Part shown: positions 17,526 to 27,298 of the stretch, in pieces
Position numbering within the stretch: position 1 is the stretch's first letter
Layout of the letters: the number at the start of each line of letters is the position of its first letter
Source of the DNA: CAZEHS01 sp964424355
GTDB taxonomy: Bacteria; Bacillota; Clostridia; Peptostreptococcales; Acidaminobacteraceae
DNA length: 64,000 bases
Reading direction: 5' to 3'
Assembly (NCBI GenBank): GCA_964424355.1
Contig: CAYRIO010000016.1
Location: forward strand, 8,500 to 72,499
Notes under the pieces: model-generated
Told to the model about the DNA's origin: nothing
What the model saw: the letters and a program-made list of their open reading frames with translations, nothing else
The model's database searches: none
Translations under genes and position numbers: made by a program

Positions 17526-19163
17526 ATGAGCAAAAAAAAAGTTGTCTGCATTTTAGGTATGCATCGAAGTGGCACATCTATGCTAACCCGTGCAATAAAT
17601 CTGATGGGAGTTTTCTTGGGTCCTGAAAGCAGTATCATGAATTCTGCTCAGGACAATCCTGAAGGATTCTGGGAAAATGTGCGGATAGTTCAGGCTCATG
17701 AAAAAGTTATGAATGCATTGGATTATGAGTGGCATGATTCTTACCCTATATCAGAGGGACTCCTAAGTAGTAATGCGGATCTTTTTTTAGAGGAATTGAA
17801 GAATATAGTTGAGACAGATTTTGTAGATTCTGAGCTATGGGGATGGAAGGATCCACGCACCTGTTTATTCTTACCATTATGGAAGAAATTTCTTGAAAGC
17901 TACAATGCAGAAAGATATTTTGTTTATATTTACAGGAACCCCAAAGATGTATCAATTTCACTGCATGCAAGGAATCGATTTTCTCGAGAAAAGTCACGAC
18001 GCATATGGACTAACTATAATTTAGCAATACTTAAAATGGCCTTTGGAGAAAAGATTCATGTAGTTTCCTATGATGATTTTATTGAAAACACTGAAGAGAA
18101 TATATTTGCGATTTCACGATTTATCGATGTGCCTATATCTAAAGAAGTTTTATACGAAATCAAATGTAGTGTTAAACCTACGTTGCGTCATAGCAAGTCA
18201 GAAAACACTTGTCATCAGAATGAAGATGAGGCAGAACAGCTATTCAACGCTCTCGAAAAAATGAGAGAAGGAAAGGATGTTCAAAATACTGCTGAACGAC
18301 TAGTAATGCAGTATGCAGCGAAATGCAGAGAGTTTGAAATTGATATTTATGAGAAAGAAGTTCATAAATATCAAATTTTCACTGTGTCTACGCTTTACAT
18401 TGATTCTGGATCAGGGTTTTCAGAGAAAGAATCCATAAAAAAATCAATCAGGGTTATCGAGCAGAATAAAATTCGAATTGAATTCAACTTGGAAGAAGAA
18501 TTATCGCCGTTTTCCAAATTACGATGGGACCCTGCAGAAGGGAAAAAGCTAAGTATTAAGGTATTATCTGCGGGTACTAACGAAGGGAATTGCGAAATTA
18601 GTCCGATAAACGCGGTGTATTCAAAACAGGGAGTCGATTTTTTTGACACAATTGATCCAATGTATGATGTGAAAATCAATTCAAAAAAGATTACGAAGAT
18701 TTTTTTCGATGTAGTATTTTTGGGAGCTTCTACGCAGCATAATAAAACAGACGACGCGACTGAATTGCCTGACTGCTACGAAATAATAAACGAGATAGTA
18801 AACCAAAAAGAAGTGCAAGCCTTGGAATTAAGAGAACAAGGCATAAAGACGGAAGATCAGAAGAAGATAATAGAAGATCAGAACAGAGCAATAGAAGAGC
18901 AATCGAAAGCAGTAGTGGAGCAAATAAATACGATAAATAATCAGAAGAAGAAAATAGAAGAGCAAACGAATGCAGTGAAAATATGCAGTGAAAAGCTCGA
19001 AGTTCAAAGCCAAGAATTGAGGGAACTTAACAAAAGAACAAGCGAGCAGTATATTGCATTAGAAGAACAAAAACAAATGATTGCTGCAATTACAGAGAGC
19101 AAAAGTTGGAAATTTATATCTTGCTTAAGGCGAATAACATCTGGTTTCAACTCTCAAAAATAG
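17526..19163 (+). CDS. PAPS-dependent sulfotransferase with long C-terminal coiled coil (545 aa)
   Basis: Residues ~1-240 form a sulfotransferase domain. The 5'-phosphosulfate loop is LGMHRSGTSML and the 3'-phosphate region is YIYRNPKDVSISLHARN; LWGWKDPRTCLF is also typical. It should move sulfate from PAPS to a glycan hydroxyl in the cytoplasm. Residues ~270-410 look beta-rich. Residues ~420-520 are a glutamine/glutamate-rich coiled coil built on imperfect 7-residue repeats (IIEDQNRAIEEQSKAV). The tail ESKSWKFISCLRRI is seen in many cell-surface glycosyltransferases. The gene lies between the exporter and a glycosyltransferase; PAPS could come from the cys operon at 39-47 kb. Confidence 0.85.
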   Translation: MSKKKVVCILGMHRSGTSMLTRAINLMGVFLGPESSIMNSAQDNPEGFWENVRIVQAHEKVMNALDYEWHDSYPISEGLLSSNADLFLEELKNIVETDFVDSELWGWKDPRTCLFLPLWKKFLESYNAERYFVYIYRNPKDVSISLHARNRFSREKSRRIWTNYNLAILKMAFGEKIHVVSYDDFIENTEENIFAISRFIDVPISKEVLYEIKCSVKPTLRHSKSENTCHQNEDEAEQLFNALEKMREGKDVQNTAERLVMQYAAKCREFEIDIYEKEVHKYQIFTVSTLYIDSGSGFSEKESIKKSIRVIEQNKIRIEFNLEEELSPFSKLRWDPAEGKKLSIKVLSAGTNEGNCEISPINAVYSKQGVDFFDTIDPMYDVKINSKKITKIFFDVVFLGASTQHNKTDDATELPDCYEIINEIVNQKEVQALELREQGIKTEDQKKIIEDQNRAIEEQSKAVVEQINTINNQKKKIEEQTNAVKICSEKLEVQSQELRELNKRTSEQYIALEEQKQMIAAITESKSWKFISCLRRITSGFNSQK

Positions 19164-19236
19164 CTTCAAGGAGCATTTGTTAATTCGCGCCGGATTGTTG
19201 CGCATCCGCTTTACAATCTGATCAAAGGAGTTCTAA

Positions 19237-22170
19237 ATGAAATTTCACGAAAAGGTGTTATTGCCGGTACGCGCAATGCGAAAGATGAATAATAAGAGCA
19301 ACCTATTAAAAAAAATAGAAATTGAGTACAGAAATAACGGAATAACCGGAATCAAAAGAAAAATTGTAGAGGTCGCAAATCGGCAGGATGTAATAACCCA
19401 TAGCGGCACGAGTTATGACATTAATATGCAGATATTTCATGACCAACAAAACGAACTTACCTTCAAAGAAATGGAAGCAAGAATAAAATCGTTCAGGTGT
19501 AAACCGTTAGTATCAATCATTATGCCGGTATACAACGTTCCATTAAAATGGTTGGAATGTGCAATCCTGTCATTGAAAAATCAAAGCTATGAAAATTGGG
19601 AGTTATGTGCGGTTGACGATTGCTCAACAGATGGACGTGTCCGCTCGGCGCTGAGCAGGTATGCAGCAGAGGACAAAAGGATCAGAGTTCAATTTTCTGA
19701 TAAAAACGGCGGTATTTCGGCGGCATCCAATATTGCGTTAAACATGGCCAGCGGAGAGTATATCGCGTTAATGGACAACGACGATGAATTAACTCCAGAT
19801 GCGCTTTTTTGGATAGCAAATGAAATCGACGATTTTCCTGATGTGGACTTTATCTATTCAGATGAATGCATAGCAGACGATTCAAATCATGGCAAAAAGA
19901 TAGAATTTGTTTTTAAACCGGACTGGTCACCTGAATCACTTATGGGATTCATGTATACAGCGCATTTAACCGTATACAAGACATCTTTAGTAAGGAAATT
20001 AAGCGGATTCCAAACAAAACACGATATTGCTCAAGATTATGATTTGGCTTTGCGGGTCAGTGAAGTGGCTAGTCAGATAAGGCATGTTGATCGTGTATTG
20101 TACGTTTGGAGAGCGATTGAAGGCTCAATAGCAAAGGGTGGAAAGCATACAAATGTAAGAATAGGTGCGAATGTCGGCTTGGATGCCATGATCAGAAGAG
20201 GTTATGATGCCCATGTAATGATGCGGCCTTATGGAAACTATTACAGGTTGAACATAAAAAACAAAGGTAAAGTTTCAATCGTTATACCTACAGATTCATT
20301 TGAAAGCGCAAATGATGCAATACTAAATATTTGTCAAATTACGGCGTATGCAGATTATGAAATTGTAGTTGTATGCAATTCTTTAGTAGCGAAAGATTTG
20401 GAGCGCGAATTTTCATATTTACAGTGTTTGAAAGTAAGCCAATTCGATGAAGAGTACAATTATTCAAAAAAATGCAACCAAGGTGCAGAACGAGCAACAG
20501 GAGATATTCTTGTTTTTTTACAGGACTGTAATCGCGTTGAAAACGGTACATGGCTTGACGCACTGATTGAATTTCTTCACATCAAGGGTGTAGGTGCAGT
20601 GTCTCCACAAATTATTCGAATTGACAATACTATTCGTTATGCAGGGATGATTTCAGGAGCTTTCGGGCTCACAGGTATTCCATATAACGGCGTGCACAAG
20701 GACAGCTATGATGAATACTGGACCAGACATCGCTGGATTAGAAATGTCACCGTGCTCTCAGCTAGCTGTATAGCAATAAAGAAAGAAAATTTTGAGCGCA
20801 TTAATGGGTTTGACCAAATAAACACGCCGACGCGATACTCAAATGCAGATCTCAGCTATAAACTGTTAGAGGTCGGATTGCGTTGCGTATATAATCCACA
20901 TGTTGTATTAAGGAATGCAAGCACACAGTGGTGGGACAGCTGGTTTTTCTCACCACTTAGTTGCGGTGAACATGTTTTCTTACTGAAAAAATGGGGCAAA
21001 TATCTGTCCTCGGATCCGTATTTCACGAAAGCCATGCAGCGTGCTATAGTTCGGGATTTACCATACGAATATAATGTTTTCAACAATGCAGAGCAAAAGG
21101 TCGATTTTGAGGCATATGCGGGCAAAAACGTATTGCTCGTATCCCACGAGTTGTCAATGACCGGCGCTCCAGTAGTGCTTCACTATGCTGCTCGGGCGAT
21201 CATAGAGGGCGGCGGATTTCCGGTTGTAATATCCCCCAAAGATGGTATGTTAAGATCTGAGCTGGTGAATGATGGAATCACGGTGATTGTTGATCCATTA
21301 TTGTATTCACAACACTGGTATTTTGAAAGATTTGCAAGCAGTTTTGATTTGATGATTGTTAATACACTCGTCCCGAGTGCTGTCATAAAGCAATTTGAGG
21401 ATAAAAAAGTGCCAATATTATGGTGGATACATGAAGGAGAGTTGAGTTTTACGTATCTCGATAAATTCGTACCTAAACATGTTGGAAAAAACGTGAGAAT
21501 ATTTTGCGGAGGAGAATACAGCAAAGCGGTGTTCCACAAACATAGGAAAGGCATGGATTCAGAAGTTTTACTGTATGGTGTTCCTGATCATGTCAAAAAT
21601 ACATTTGCGAAGGTCACAAACGACAGAATTGTTTTTAGTATCATTGGGACAATAGATAGAAGAAAAGGTCAGGACATATTTGTTAAAGCTATTGAAATTA
21701 TGCCGAAAGAGTATCGTAACAAGGCTGAATTTTGGATAATTGGAGCTACCCACGAAGCAGATGTTGAGGAAGAAGTTGCAAGTGCTGCAAAGAAAATTCC
21801 TCAGATTAAACGGATTAAAGAAATGTCGAGAGACGACTTGACAAATGTATACAATAAGACAGATGTCATCGTTACGCCCTCAAGAGATGATCCAATGCCG
21901 GTTGTAATGACAGAAGGCATGATTTTTTCTAAAGTGTGCATATGTTCAACAAGCACAGGGACAGCATCGTTAATTAATGATTCAGTTAATGGTTTTATTA
22001 TCAAAACAGGTGATTACGTAGGATTATCTAAAAAAATGATGCACATTATCGATCATCCGGATCAAATGAATCTCATTGGAAAAGAAGCCAGAAAAATTTA
22101 TGAAGAAAACTTCACCATGAAAATGTTTAATGAGAAGCTGAATGCAATTGTTCAGGAAATGGCATTATAG
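19237..22170 (+). CDS. Three-domain glycosyltransferase (GT2-GT2-GT4, 977 aa)
   Basis: The start ATG 19237 follows CAAAGGAG. After a ~85-residue charged N-terminus, the first GT2 domain (residues ~88-330) has VSIIMPVYNVPLKWLE and the DxD-like MDNDDEL. A second GT2-like domain (~345-620) begins KVSIVIPTDSFES; its expected DxD region reads FLQDCNRVE, so it may bind metal differently. A GT4 domain (~630-977) starts VLLVSHELSMTGAP and contains the E-x7-E region in DDPMPVVMTEGM. Multi-domain enzymes like this build repeating units in S-layer glycan and O-antigen loci. The sugars transferred cannot be told from sequence. Confidence 0.88.
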   Translation: MKFHEKVLLPVRAMRKMNNKSNLLKKIEIEYRNNGITGIKRKIVEVANRQDVITHSGTSYDINMQIFHDQQNELTFKEMEARIKSFRCKPLVSIIMPVYNVPLKWLECAILSLKNQSYENWELCAVDDCSTDGRVRSALSRYAAEDKRIRVQFSDKNGGISAASNIALNMASGEYIALMDNDDELTPDALFWIANEIDDFPDVDFIYSDECIADDSNHGKKIEFVFKPDWSPESLMGFMYTAHLTVYKTSLVRKLSGFQTKHDIAQDYDLALRVSEVASQIRHVDRVLYVWRAIEGSIAKGGKHTNVRIGANVGLDAMIRRGYDAHVMMRPYGNYYRLNIKNKGKVSIVIPTDSFESANDAILNICQITAYADYEIVVVCNSLVAKDLEREFSYLQCLKVSQFDEEYNYSKKCNQGAERATGDILVFLQDCNRVENGTWLDALIEFLHIKGVGAVSPQIIRIDNTIRYAGMISGAFGLTGIPYNGVHKDSYDEYWTRHRWIRNVTVLSASCIAIKKENFERINGFDQINTPTRYSNADLSYKLLEVGLRCVYNPHVVLRNASTQWWDSWFFSPLSCGEHVFLLKKWGKYLSSDPYFTKAMQRAIVRDLPYEYNVFNNAEQKVDFEAYAGKNVLLVSHELSMTGAPVVLHYAARAIIEGGGFPVVISPKDGMLRSELVNDGITVIVDPLLYSQHWYFERFASSFDLMIVNTLVPSAVIKQFEDKKVPILWWIHEGELSFTYLDKFVPKHVGKNVRIFCGGEYSKAVFHKHRKGMDSEVLLYGVPDHVKNTFAKVTNDRIVFSIIGTIDRRKGQDIFVKAIEIMPKEYRNKAEFWIIGATHEADVEEEVASAAKKIPQIKRIKEMSRDDLTNVYNKTDVIVTPSRDDPMPVVMTEGMIFSKVCICSTSTGTASLINDSVNGFIIKTGDYVGLSKKMMHIIDHPDQMNLIGKEARKIYEENFTMKMFNEKLNAIVQEMAL

Positions 22171-22241
22171 TTTTCACAACAGGGCTGCATTCGAATGTGT
22201 TATTGTGTCTATTGAGAGATCCATTGCGTGAGGAGCGAAAG

Positions 22242-23165
22242 ATGAAAGTACTTGTTTTAGGTGGAAGCGGTTTTATTGGACGCAATTTAATTGAAAGACT
22301 AATAGAGCAGGGTTACGGTGTATATAATTTCGATATGCATGACTCTATCAATAATCCAAATGTAACGTTCATACAGGGTAACTTTAATGACATTCAAAAG
22401 CTCAGCGAAATCATGTCACATATCGAAACGGTATATCATTTGATTAGTACAACACTCCCACAATCTTCGATAGAGAATCCAGAGTACTGTATATCAACGA
22501 ACGTTATTAACACAATTAAATTACTCGATCTCTGCGTTAAATCAAAAGTAAGGAGTATCATATTTCTTTCATCAGGCGGAACTGTCTATGGTGATATTAA
22601 AGAAGTTCCAATTTCAGAAGACCACGAACTAAACCCAGTATGCACATACGGCATTTCAAAATTAACAATAGAAAAACTATTATATATGTATAATCATTTA
22701 TATGGTATAAATTGCACTGTCATGCGAGTGTCTAATCCGTATGGACGCTATCAGAATCCCAGTGGGAAACAAGGGGTTATTGCAGTGTTTTTGGGCAAAA
22801 TAATGCGCAGGGAAACAATAACAGTATGGGGCGATGGTAGTAGTGTGCGCGACTATATTTTTGTAGAAGATTTAGTCGATACTCTTGTAAAAGCACTGGT
22901 ACTTAAAAATGTAAATGGAGTTTTCAATGTGGGCTCAGGGAAAGGTTATTCAATAAATGAGCTCATCGAAATCATCAAGCGTGTAACTGGAGAAGAAATC
23001 GAAGTAGAGTACAAAAATGCCCGTGCTGTTGATGTTCCGGCTAATATATTGAAAATTGATAAGGCGAATAAGATTTTTGGATGGACACCCAAAATCGAAA
23101 TAGATCAGGGCGTTGAGGAAATGTGGAAATGGATCAACCTAAATAAGGTGAATGAAAAACCTTAA
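22242..23165 (+). CDS. NAD-dependent sugar epimerase/dehydratase (UDP-glucose 4-epimerase-like)
   Basis: The start is ATG 22242 after GAGGAGCG; the frame is open to 22197 without a ribosome binding site. The 307-residue extended short-chain dehydrogenase has LGGSGFIGRNL, the serine motif SSGGTVYG and the catalytic YGISK. VWGDGSSVRDYIFVEDL is typical of nucleotide-sugar epimerases. The probable job is interconverting a UDP- or dTDP-hexose used by the adjacent glycosyltransferase. Substrate not determinable. Confidence 0.85.
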   Translation: MKVLVLGGSGFIGRNLIERLIEQGYGVYNFDMHDSINNPNVTFIQGNFNDIQKLSEIMSHIETVYHLISTTLPQSSIENPEYCISTNVINTIKLLDLCVKSKVRSIIFLSSGGTVYGDIKEVPISEDHELNPVCTYGISKLTIEKLLYMYNHLYGINCTVMRVSNPYGRYQNPSGKQGVIAVFLGKIMRRETITVWGDGSSVRDYIFVEDLVDTLVKALVLKNVNGVFNVGSGKGYSINELIEIIKRVTGEEIEVEYKNARAVDVPANILKIDKANKIFGWTPKIEIDQGVEEMWKWINLNKVNEKP

Positions 23166-23319
23166 ATGTAGCGGCAGCAAAAACAACCTCCGTTTTGTTG
23201 GAGTCGGCATAGATGGGTGTACGGACACTGAACAATAGAGCGCAATAACTTGAATAGAATAACAATGCAATTGAACCAAACGATTCCATCATGACAAGAA
23301 TAAGAGAAGGTGTATAAAT

Positions 23320-24417
23320 ATGATAAAATCATTAACATCACTAAAGTTCTTATTGTCAGTAGCTATCTTTCTTCACCACTTAAACTACCCTGGTGGTTTA
23401 GGGCCGATTTGTGTCACGTTCTTTTTTGTCATGTCTGGATTTACAATTGCTAACGGATATCACTCGAAATTTTCTGATATAGATATAAAAAGCCTGAAAT
23501 CATTCTATTTTAGGCGGATATTCAAAATATACCCACTCTATTTGCTTACACTAATATGTTCAATTCCAATAATGTGGTATATAAATTTCAAAACAGGTGT
23601 TATTTATTCCGTATTGAATGTGTTAATGCTTCAAAGCTATTTTCCAATAGGCATTCAGGTATTTGCTTTCAATGGCTCTTCGTGGTTTGTAGCAGATATT
23701 GTTCTGTTTTATTTATTAACTCCTTTTGTCATCCATTTGATTCACAAATACAAAATAAAAGAAAATTTGAAGATTTTATTTATTTTACAAGCCGTCATTT
23801 TTGTGTTGGCTGTGATGATTGCAAGTGATTTTACAGGCAAAGTAGAAGCGTATTCGTTCGGGTGGTGGTTCATATATATATCGCCCTTTTTTCGGGTGTT
23901 TGACTATTTGATTGGTGTTCTTGCTGGTTTTATATTTGTGATTTTAAACAGGAAGGTAGTTTTAAAATTACAGAACACTATACTTTTCACCATATTGGAG
24001 ATCGGCATGGTTGCGCTTCTTATGTTTTCGCCAAGTTTAGATTACTTCAAATCTGACGCTCTAAGATATGGTGTGTATTTCATCCCAATGTCCATCGCAA
24101 TCATTTGTGTGTTTTCGTTTGAAAAAGGTGCGGTTTCAATTGGAATTTCAAACAAAGCATTTGTATACTTAGGAAATTTAAGCTATCAAATTTTCCTCAT
24201 ACACCAAATTGTGATTGGGTACACAGCAGTTGTTTTTGAATCACCAATTCATGGATATTCGGCAAATGCGAAGCATCTCCTGTCACAAATGTTATTGTTT
24301 TTTGCTATTGTCTGTATAAGTGATGTAATACATCGGTATTATGAAGAACCGCTTCTTAGGATAAAAGACAAGTGTGGAATAAATTTGCCCGCATTGCGGT
24401 TACCAAAACAGCTATGA
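23320..24417 (+). CDS. Membrane acyltransferase, family 3 (OafA type, 365 aa)
   Basis: A polytopic protein with about ten hydrophobic segments. It has the family features near the N-terminus (SLKFLLSVAIFLHHLN, with the catalytic-type histidine, then VTFFFVMSGFTIANGY) and the R-R pair in YFRRIFKIYPLY. It probably O-acylates a sugar on the membrane. GTGTATAA precedes ATG 23320. The upstream gap 23166-23319 (154 bases) holds nothing recognisable. The transposon insertion begins about 80 bases after the stop. Confidence 0.88.
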   Translation: MIKSLTSLKFLLSVAIFLHHLNYPGGLGPICVTFFFVMSGFTIANGYHSKFSDIDIKSLKSFYFRRIFKIYPLYLLTLICSIPIMWYINFKTGVIYSVLNVLMLQSYFPIGIQVFAFNGSSWFVADIVLFYLLTPFVIHLIHKYKIKENLKILFILQAVIFVLAVMIASDFTGKVEAYSFGWWFIYISPFFRVFDYLIGVLAGFIFVILNRKVVLKLQNTILFTILEIGMVALLMFSPSLDYFKSDALRYGVYFIPMSIAIICVFSFEKGAVSIGISNKAFVYLGNLSYQIFLIHQIVIGYTAVVFESPIHGYSANAKHLLSQMLLFFAIVCISDVIHRYYEEPLLRIKDKCGINLPALRLPKQL

Positions 24418-24531
24418 GTGCTAATTGGATAGGCTATACTTAATCAGACAGAAAAGATAAGGTCATGCTAAAATTAATCCCCAAAGGAGATGATAGCATG
24501 AGTGTAAGACAAGTAAGCAAAACATATAGTG

Positions 24532-24538
24532 ATGAATT
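24532..24538 (+). repeat. Left copy of 7-bp target-site duplication (ATGAATT)
   Basis: ATGAATT directly abuts the left end of the IS21-family element and is repeated at 27102-27108. Seven bases fits the 4-8 bp duplications of the IS21 family. Confidence 0.85.
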
Positions 24539-24557
24539 TGAATATTTCGTTGCGGCA

Positions 24558-24628
24558 GAGCCGCCAATACGCTGGCCATTGAGCCACCGTCACGCTGTAA
24601 ACTGAGCCACCCCTGCGGAGCGAGAGCC
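24558..24628. repeat. Terminal GAGCC repeats, left end of the IS21-family element
   Basis: GAGCC occurs at 24558, 24581, 24604 and 24624, about 20-23 bases apart (two helical turns). The IS21 family carries several terminal repeats bound by IstA, and this matches that layout. Confidence 0.7.
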
Positions 24629-24667
24629 GTCACAGACTCCTGAACCACAGTGAATGGATAGATTGGG

Positions 24668-25411
24668 CTAACCGATTATTTGAATACCCTTTTTCTTTCT
24701 CATGGATTCCTCGCCATGGATCATGATGGTGTATGAGTCATGAACGATGCGGTCCAGGATGGCATCTGCCAGCGGTCCTTCACCGATCTTGCCGTGCCAG
24801 CCTGCAGGAGCGAACTGAGACACCGTAGATGCCTTCTTATGCCGTGCTTCGATGATCTCCAGCAGGAGCCTTGATTCACCCTCTGTCAGCGGGACCAACA
24901 GCCATTCATCGATAATCAGGAGTTGAATCCTCTTCAGTACTTTCATCATCTTTCCAAGAATGCCTTCACCCTTGGCAACTGCCAGTTCATTGAGCAAATC
25001 TGGCAGCCGGACATATTTGACAGTGAAGAAGTTGCGGCAGGCTGCTATCCCGAAGGCACAGCTGATGTATGTCTTACCAGCGCCAGAGGCGCCAAGAACG
25101 ATGAGATTGTGCCGTTCCTGGATGAAGCTGCAGGTCGAAAGCCGGGTGATCTGCCCTTTATCTAGCCGTCTGTCCGAGTGGTACTTGATGTCTTCGATGG
25201 AAGCGCTTGAAATGTAGAGCCCTGATTTCTTGATGAGCCGCCGCAGCTTATTGTTTTTCCTGCGAGCCCATTCGCTATCAACCATCAGGGCGAAACGTTC
25301 CTCGAAGGATAGATCCCTGTAAACCGGATCTTCCATCTGGTTACGGTAGGCATCAACCATGGCACTCAGGCGAAGCTCGTGCAGTTTGGTGATAGTGGTT
25401 TCATTGACCAT
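24668..25411 (-). CDS. istB: IS21-family transposition helper ATPase
   Basis: This 247-residue AAA+ protein has Walker A in GASGAGKT and Walker B in LLIIDE. The N-terminal helical domain (KLHELRLSAMVDAYRNQ) is typical of IstB. It forms ATP-dependent assemblies that help IstA capture target DNA. Its ATG overlaps the istA stop by one base (TAATG on the minus strand), implying translational coupling. No damage is seen. Confidence 0.95.
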   Translation of the reverse strand: MVNETTITKLHELRLSAMVDAYRNQMEDPVYRDLSFEERFALMVDSEWARRKNNKLRRLIKKSGLYISSASIEDIKYHSDRRLDKGQITRLSTCSFIQERHNLIVLGASGAGKTYISCAFGIAACRNFFTVKYVRLPDLLNELAVAKGEGILGKMMKVLKRIQLLIIDEWLLVPLTEGESRLLLEIIEARHKKASTVSQFAPAGWHGKIGEGPLADAILDRIVHDSYTIMIHGEESMRKKKGIQIIG

Positions 25412-26946
25412 TATGAGTTCCTCCCATAATAGTCTGCACCCCGTGTGAAGGCGTAATCAGACTCCAACTCTCTTTTCGGTTCTTCTGGCAGCTTGTCCTG
25501 TTGGGTTTTCAGGATGGTCTGGATACTTTTGTAGCTGGGAGATGGCGTATACGACAGCGCCTTCTGACAGGCCGCCTCAAGTCTTGAAGCGCCATGTTTT
25601 TCCGCCAGCTTCAGGCATGCCATACAAGACCGGTAGCCCTGCTTCTCTACCTTATGGGAAGCCAAAATGGCTCGTATGGCTACTTCTGTACAGATACCAA
25701 TGGACTGTGCCCATGAGATGAACCGCTCTGCATTCCAGGCTGTAAACTTCTTGTGGTCTTCCGGCATGTGTTCAAGCCTTGTGCTGTACTGACCTTCTCG
25801 GCCACGGAGCCTGGCGTGGGAACAGATCCGCTGATGATTGGAGAACACCTCAATGACATTGCGGGTAATCCGGACATCCACCTTATGCTTGATGTATTCA
25901 AAGGGAACGCTGTAGTACATCTTATCCACGGCAATGTGATAGTTGAACTGAACGGTAGCCACTTTCCAGGTTGCCAGTTCGTAGTCCTTATCCGGTAGAG
26001 GCATGAGAGTCATCTTTTCCTCTTCGATGAAGACACTGCACCGGCTACCGGGCTTCTTCTGGAAGGGTCTCTGATTGAAATCGTCAAGCTTCTCCCAAAT
26101 GGCTTCATTCATCTCCCTGACGGTGAAGAACTTCTGGTGTCTCAGGGCCGCAACAATCCAAGTGGAAATGTTGCCGACCGTACCCTCAACACTGGCCTTG
26201 TCCTTGGGTTTCCGTACCCTAGCTGGAATCACCACCGTTCCGTAATGCTCCGCCATCTCATGGTAGGTTTTATTGATGACTGGCGTGTACCACGAGGCTT
26301 TATCCACCCCGGTTTTCAGGTTGTCTGGAATCAGGATGCGGGTCACCCCGCCAAAGTATCGGTAAGCGTTCACATGAGCGCTGATCCAGTTTTCAAGGTT
26401 TTGAGAAGGGAAAGCTTCCACATAGGCATACTGGCTGCAGGGAAGAGCAGCTATGAAGATGTACACCTCTATCAGCTCCCCAGTATCCCGATCGATGAGC
26501 CTGCCTGTTTGGCCGGCCCAGTCTACCTCCATCTGTTCACCCGGTTTCCGGTGGATGTGCATCGTCGCCTTGGCAACACAGGCATAATCCCGGTACTGCT
26601 TGCAGAACTGGGTGTACATGTAGGGGATCTCTCTGCTGATCCGGCAGATATCACAGTACTCTTTCCAAAGGAGACTGAGGGTAACGCCTGGTCTTGCCAT
26701 CTCTTTGTGGACAGCCTCGTAGTCAGGCACCTTCCGGGTTGTTGACTGTACTTGATGCTCCGGATACAGATGGTTGGCCAAATCTCGGTCAGAAAACCCT
26801 GCGGGTAGTGGCCATGGCAGTTCTGCCTGTTCAAATCGTTTTAGCGTCTCAGACACCGTGTTCCGGGAACAACCCAGCGTTGTTGCAATGGTTCTGCCGC
26901 TGATTCCCTGATGATAGAGCCTGAGTATTGCTCGGTAATCGGTCAT
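25411..26946 (-). CDS. istA: IS21-family transposase
   Basis: The 511-residue transposase has an N-terminal helix-turn-helix (GRTIATTLGCSRNTVSETLK) and a DDE catalytic core. The likely acidic triad is the Asp in MEVDWAGQ, the Asp in IPDNLKTG and the Glu in KASVEGTVG. A C-terminal beta domain (KMYYSVPFEYIKHKV) follows. It occupies most of the element and appears full length, so the element could be active. The promoter should lie in 26950-27000. Confidence 0.95.
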   Translation of the reverse strand: MTDYRAILRLYHQGISGRTIATTLGCSRNTVSETLKRFEQAELPWPLPAGFSDRDLANHLYPEHQVQSTTRKVPDYEAVHKEMARPGVTLSLLWKEYCDICRISREIPYMYTQFCKQYRDYACVAKATMHIHRKPGEQMEVDWAGQTGRLIDRDTGELIEVYIFIAALPCSQYAYVEAFPSQNLENWISAHVNAYRYFGGVTRILIPDNLKTGVDKASWYTPVINKTYHEMAEHYGTVVIPARVRKPKDKASVEGTVGNISTWIVAALRHQKFFTVREMNEAIWEKLDDFNQRPFQKKPGSRCSVFIEEEKMTLMPLPDKDYELATWKVATVQFNYHIAVDKMYYSVPFEYIKHKVDVRITRNVIEVFSNHQRICSHARLRGREGQYSTRLEHMPEDHKKFTAWNAERFISWAQSIGICTEVAIRAILASHKVEKQGYRSCMACLKLAEKHGASRLEAACQKALSYTPSPSYKSIQTILKTQQDKLPEEPKRELESDYAFTRGADYYGRNS

Positions 26947-27009
26947 TGGGTGACCTCCACAAGTTATTTACGCCATAGGGCGTATAACTCAATGTACCCA
27001 ATAATCGGG

Positions 27010-27082
27010 GGTGGCTCTATGGACCGTCAGGGTGGCTCTGTATTACCGTGATGGTGGCTCCGGGCGAGCGGAACGATGGCTC
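27010..27082. repeat. Terminal TGGCTC repeats, right end of the IS21-family element
   Basis: TGGCTC recurs near 27012, 27033, 27055 and 27077 at about 21-22 base spacing, the reverse complement of the left-end GAGCC repeats. Probable IstA binding sites upstream of istA. Confidence 0.7.
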
Positions 27083-27101
27083 TATCGCAGCATATTATTC
27101 A

Positions 27102-27108
27102 ATGAATT
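27102..27108 (+). repeat. Right copy of 7-bp target-site duplication (ATGAATT)
   Basis: Identical to 24532-24538. The bases after it (CAAAAAACAG) complete the interrupted IS3 orfA codon series. Confidence 0.85.
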
Positions 27109-27298
27109 CAAAAAACAGATGGTTCAGCTCTACAATGCCGGTAGGCCACGGGCAGAAACCATTCGGAAATACAACCTGACAGGCTCAGCGTTCAAAAAAT
27201 GGGTAAAACGGATCAATGCCACTGGCTCAACCAAGGAAAAGGACAACAGAACCCCTGAAGAAGCAGAACTGCTTCGCCTTCTAAAAGAGAACTACTAG

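Larger units (their letters stand above)
24539..27101 (-). mobile_element. Complete IS21-family insertion sequence (2563 bp)
   Basis: The left end begins TGAATATTTCGTTGCGGCAG and the right end, on the other strand, begins TGAATAATATGCTGCGATAG. These imperfect inverted repeats are flanked by ATGAATT on both sides. The element encodes istA and istB on the minus strand, overlapping by one base. Both genes look intact. Multiple internal GAGCC / GGCTC repeats near both ends are probable transposase binding sites. Confidence 0.92.
24498..27298 (+). pseudogene. IS3-family transposase OrfA, interrupted
   Basis: The first 13 codons read MSVRQVSKTYSDE. After removal of 24539-27101 and one copy of the 7-base duplication, the frame continues exactly as FKKQMVQLYNAGRPRAETI to a TAG at 27296-27298. 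That restores a normal helix-turn-helix OrfA of about 77 residues (RKYNLTGSAFKKWVKR). The reading frame itself is undamaged apart from the insertion. AAAGGAG stands before the start. Confidence 0.88.

Noticed and set aside
18820..19020. DNA repeat array in the sulfotransferase gene as a possible CRISPR or satellite
   Set aside because: The repeats are imperfect, short and in frame; they encode a coiled coil and have no spacer structure.
26137..26745. 202-codon plus-strand frame inside the IS21-family element
   Set aside because: It is antisense to istA and has no motif of its own.
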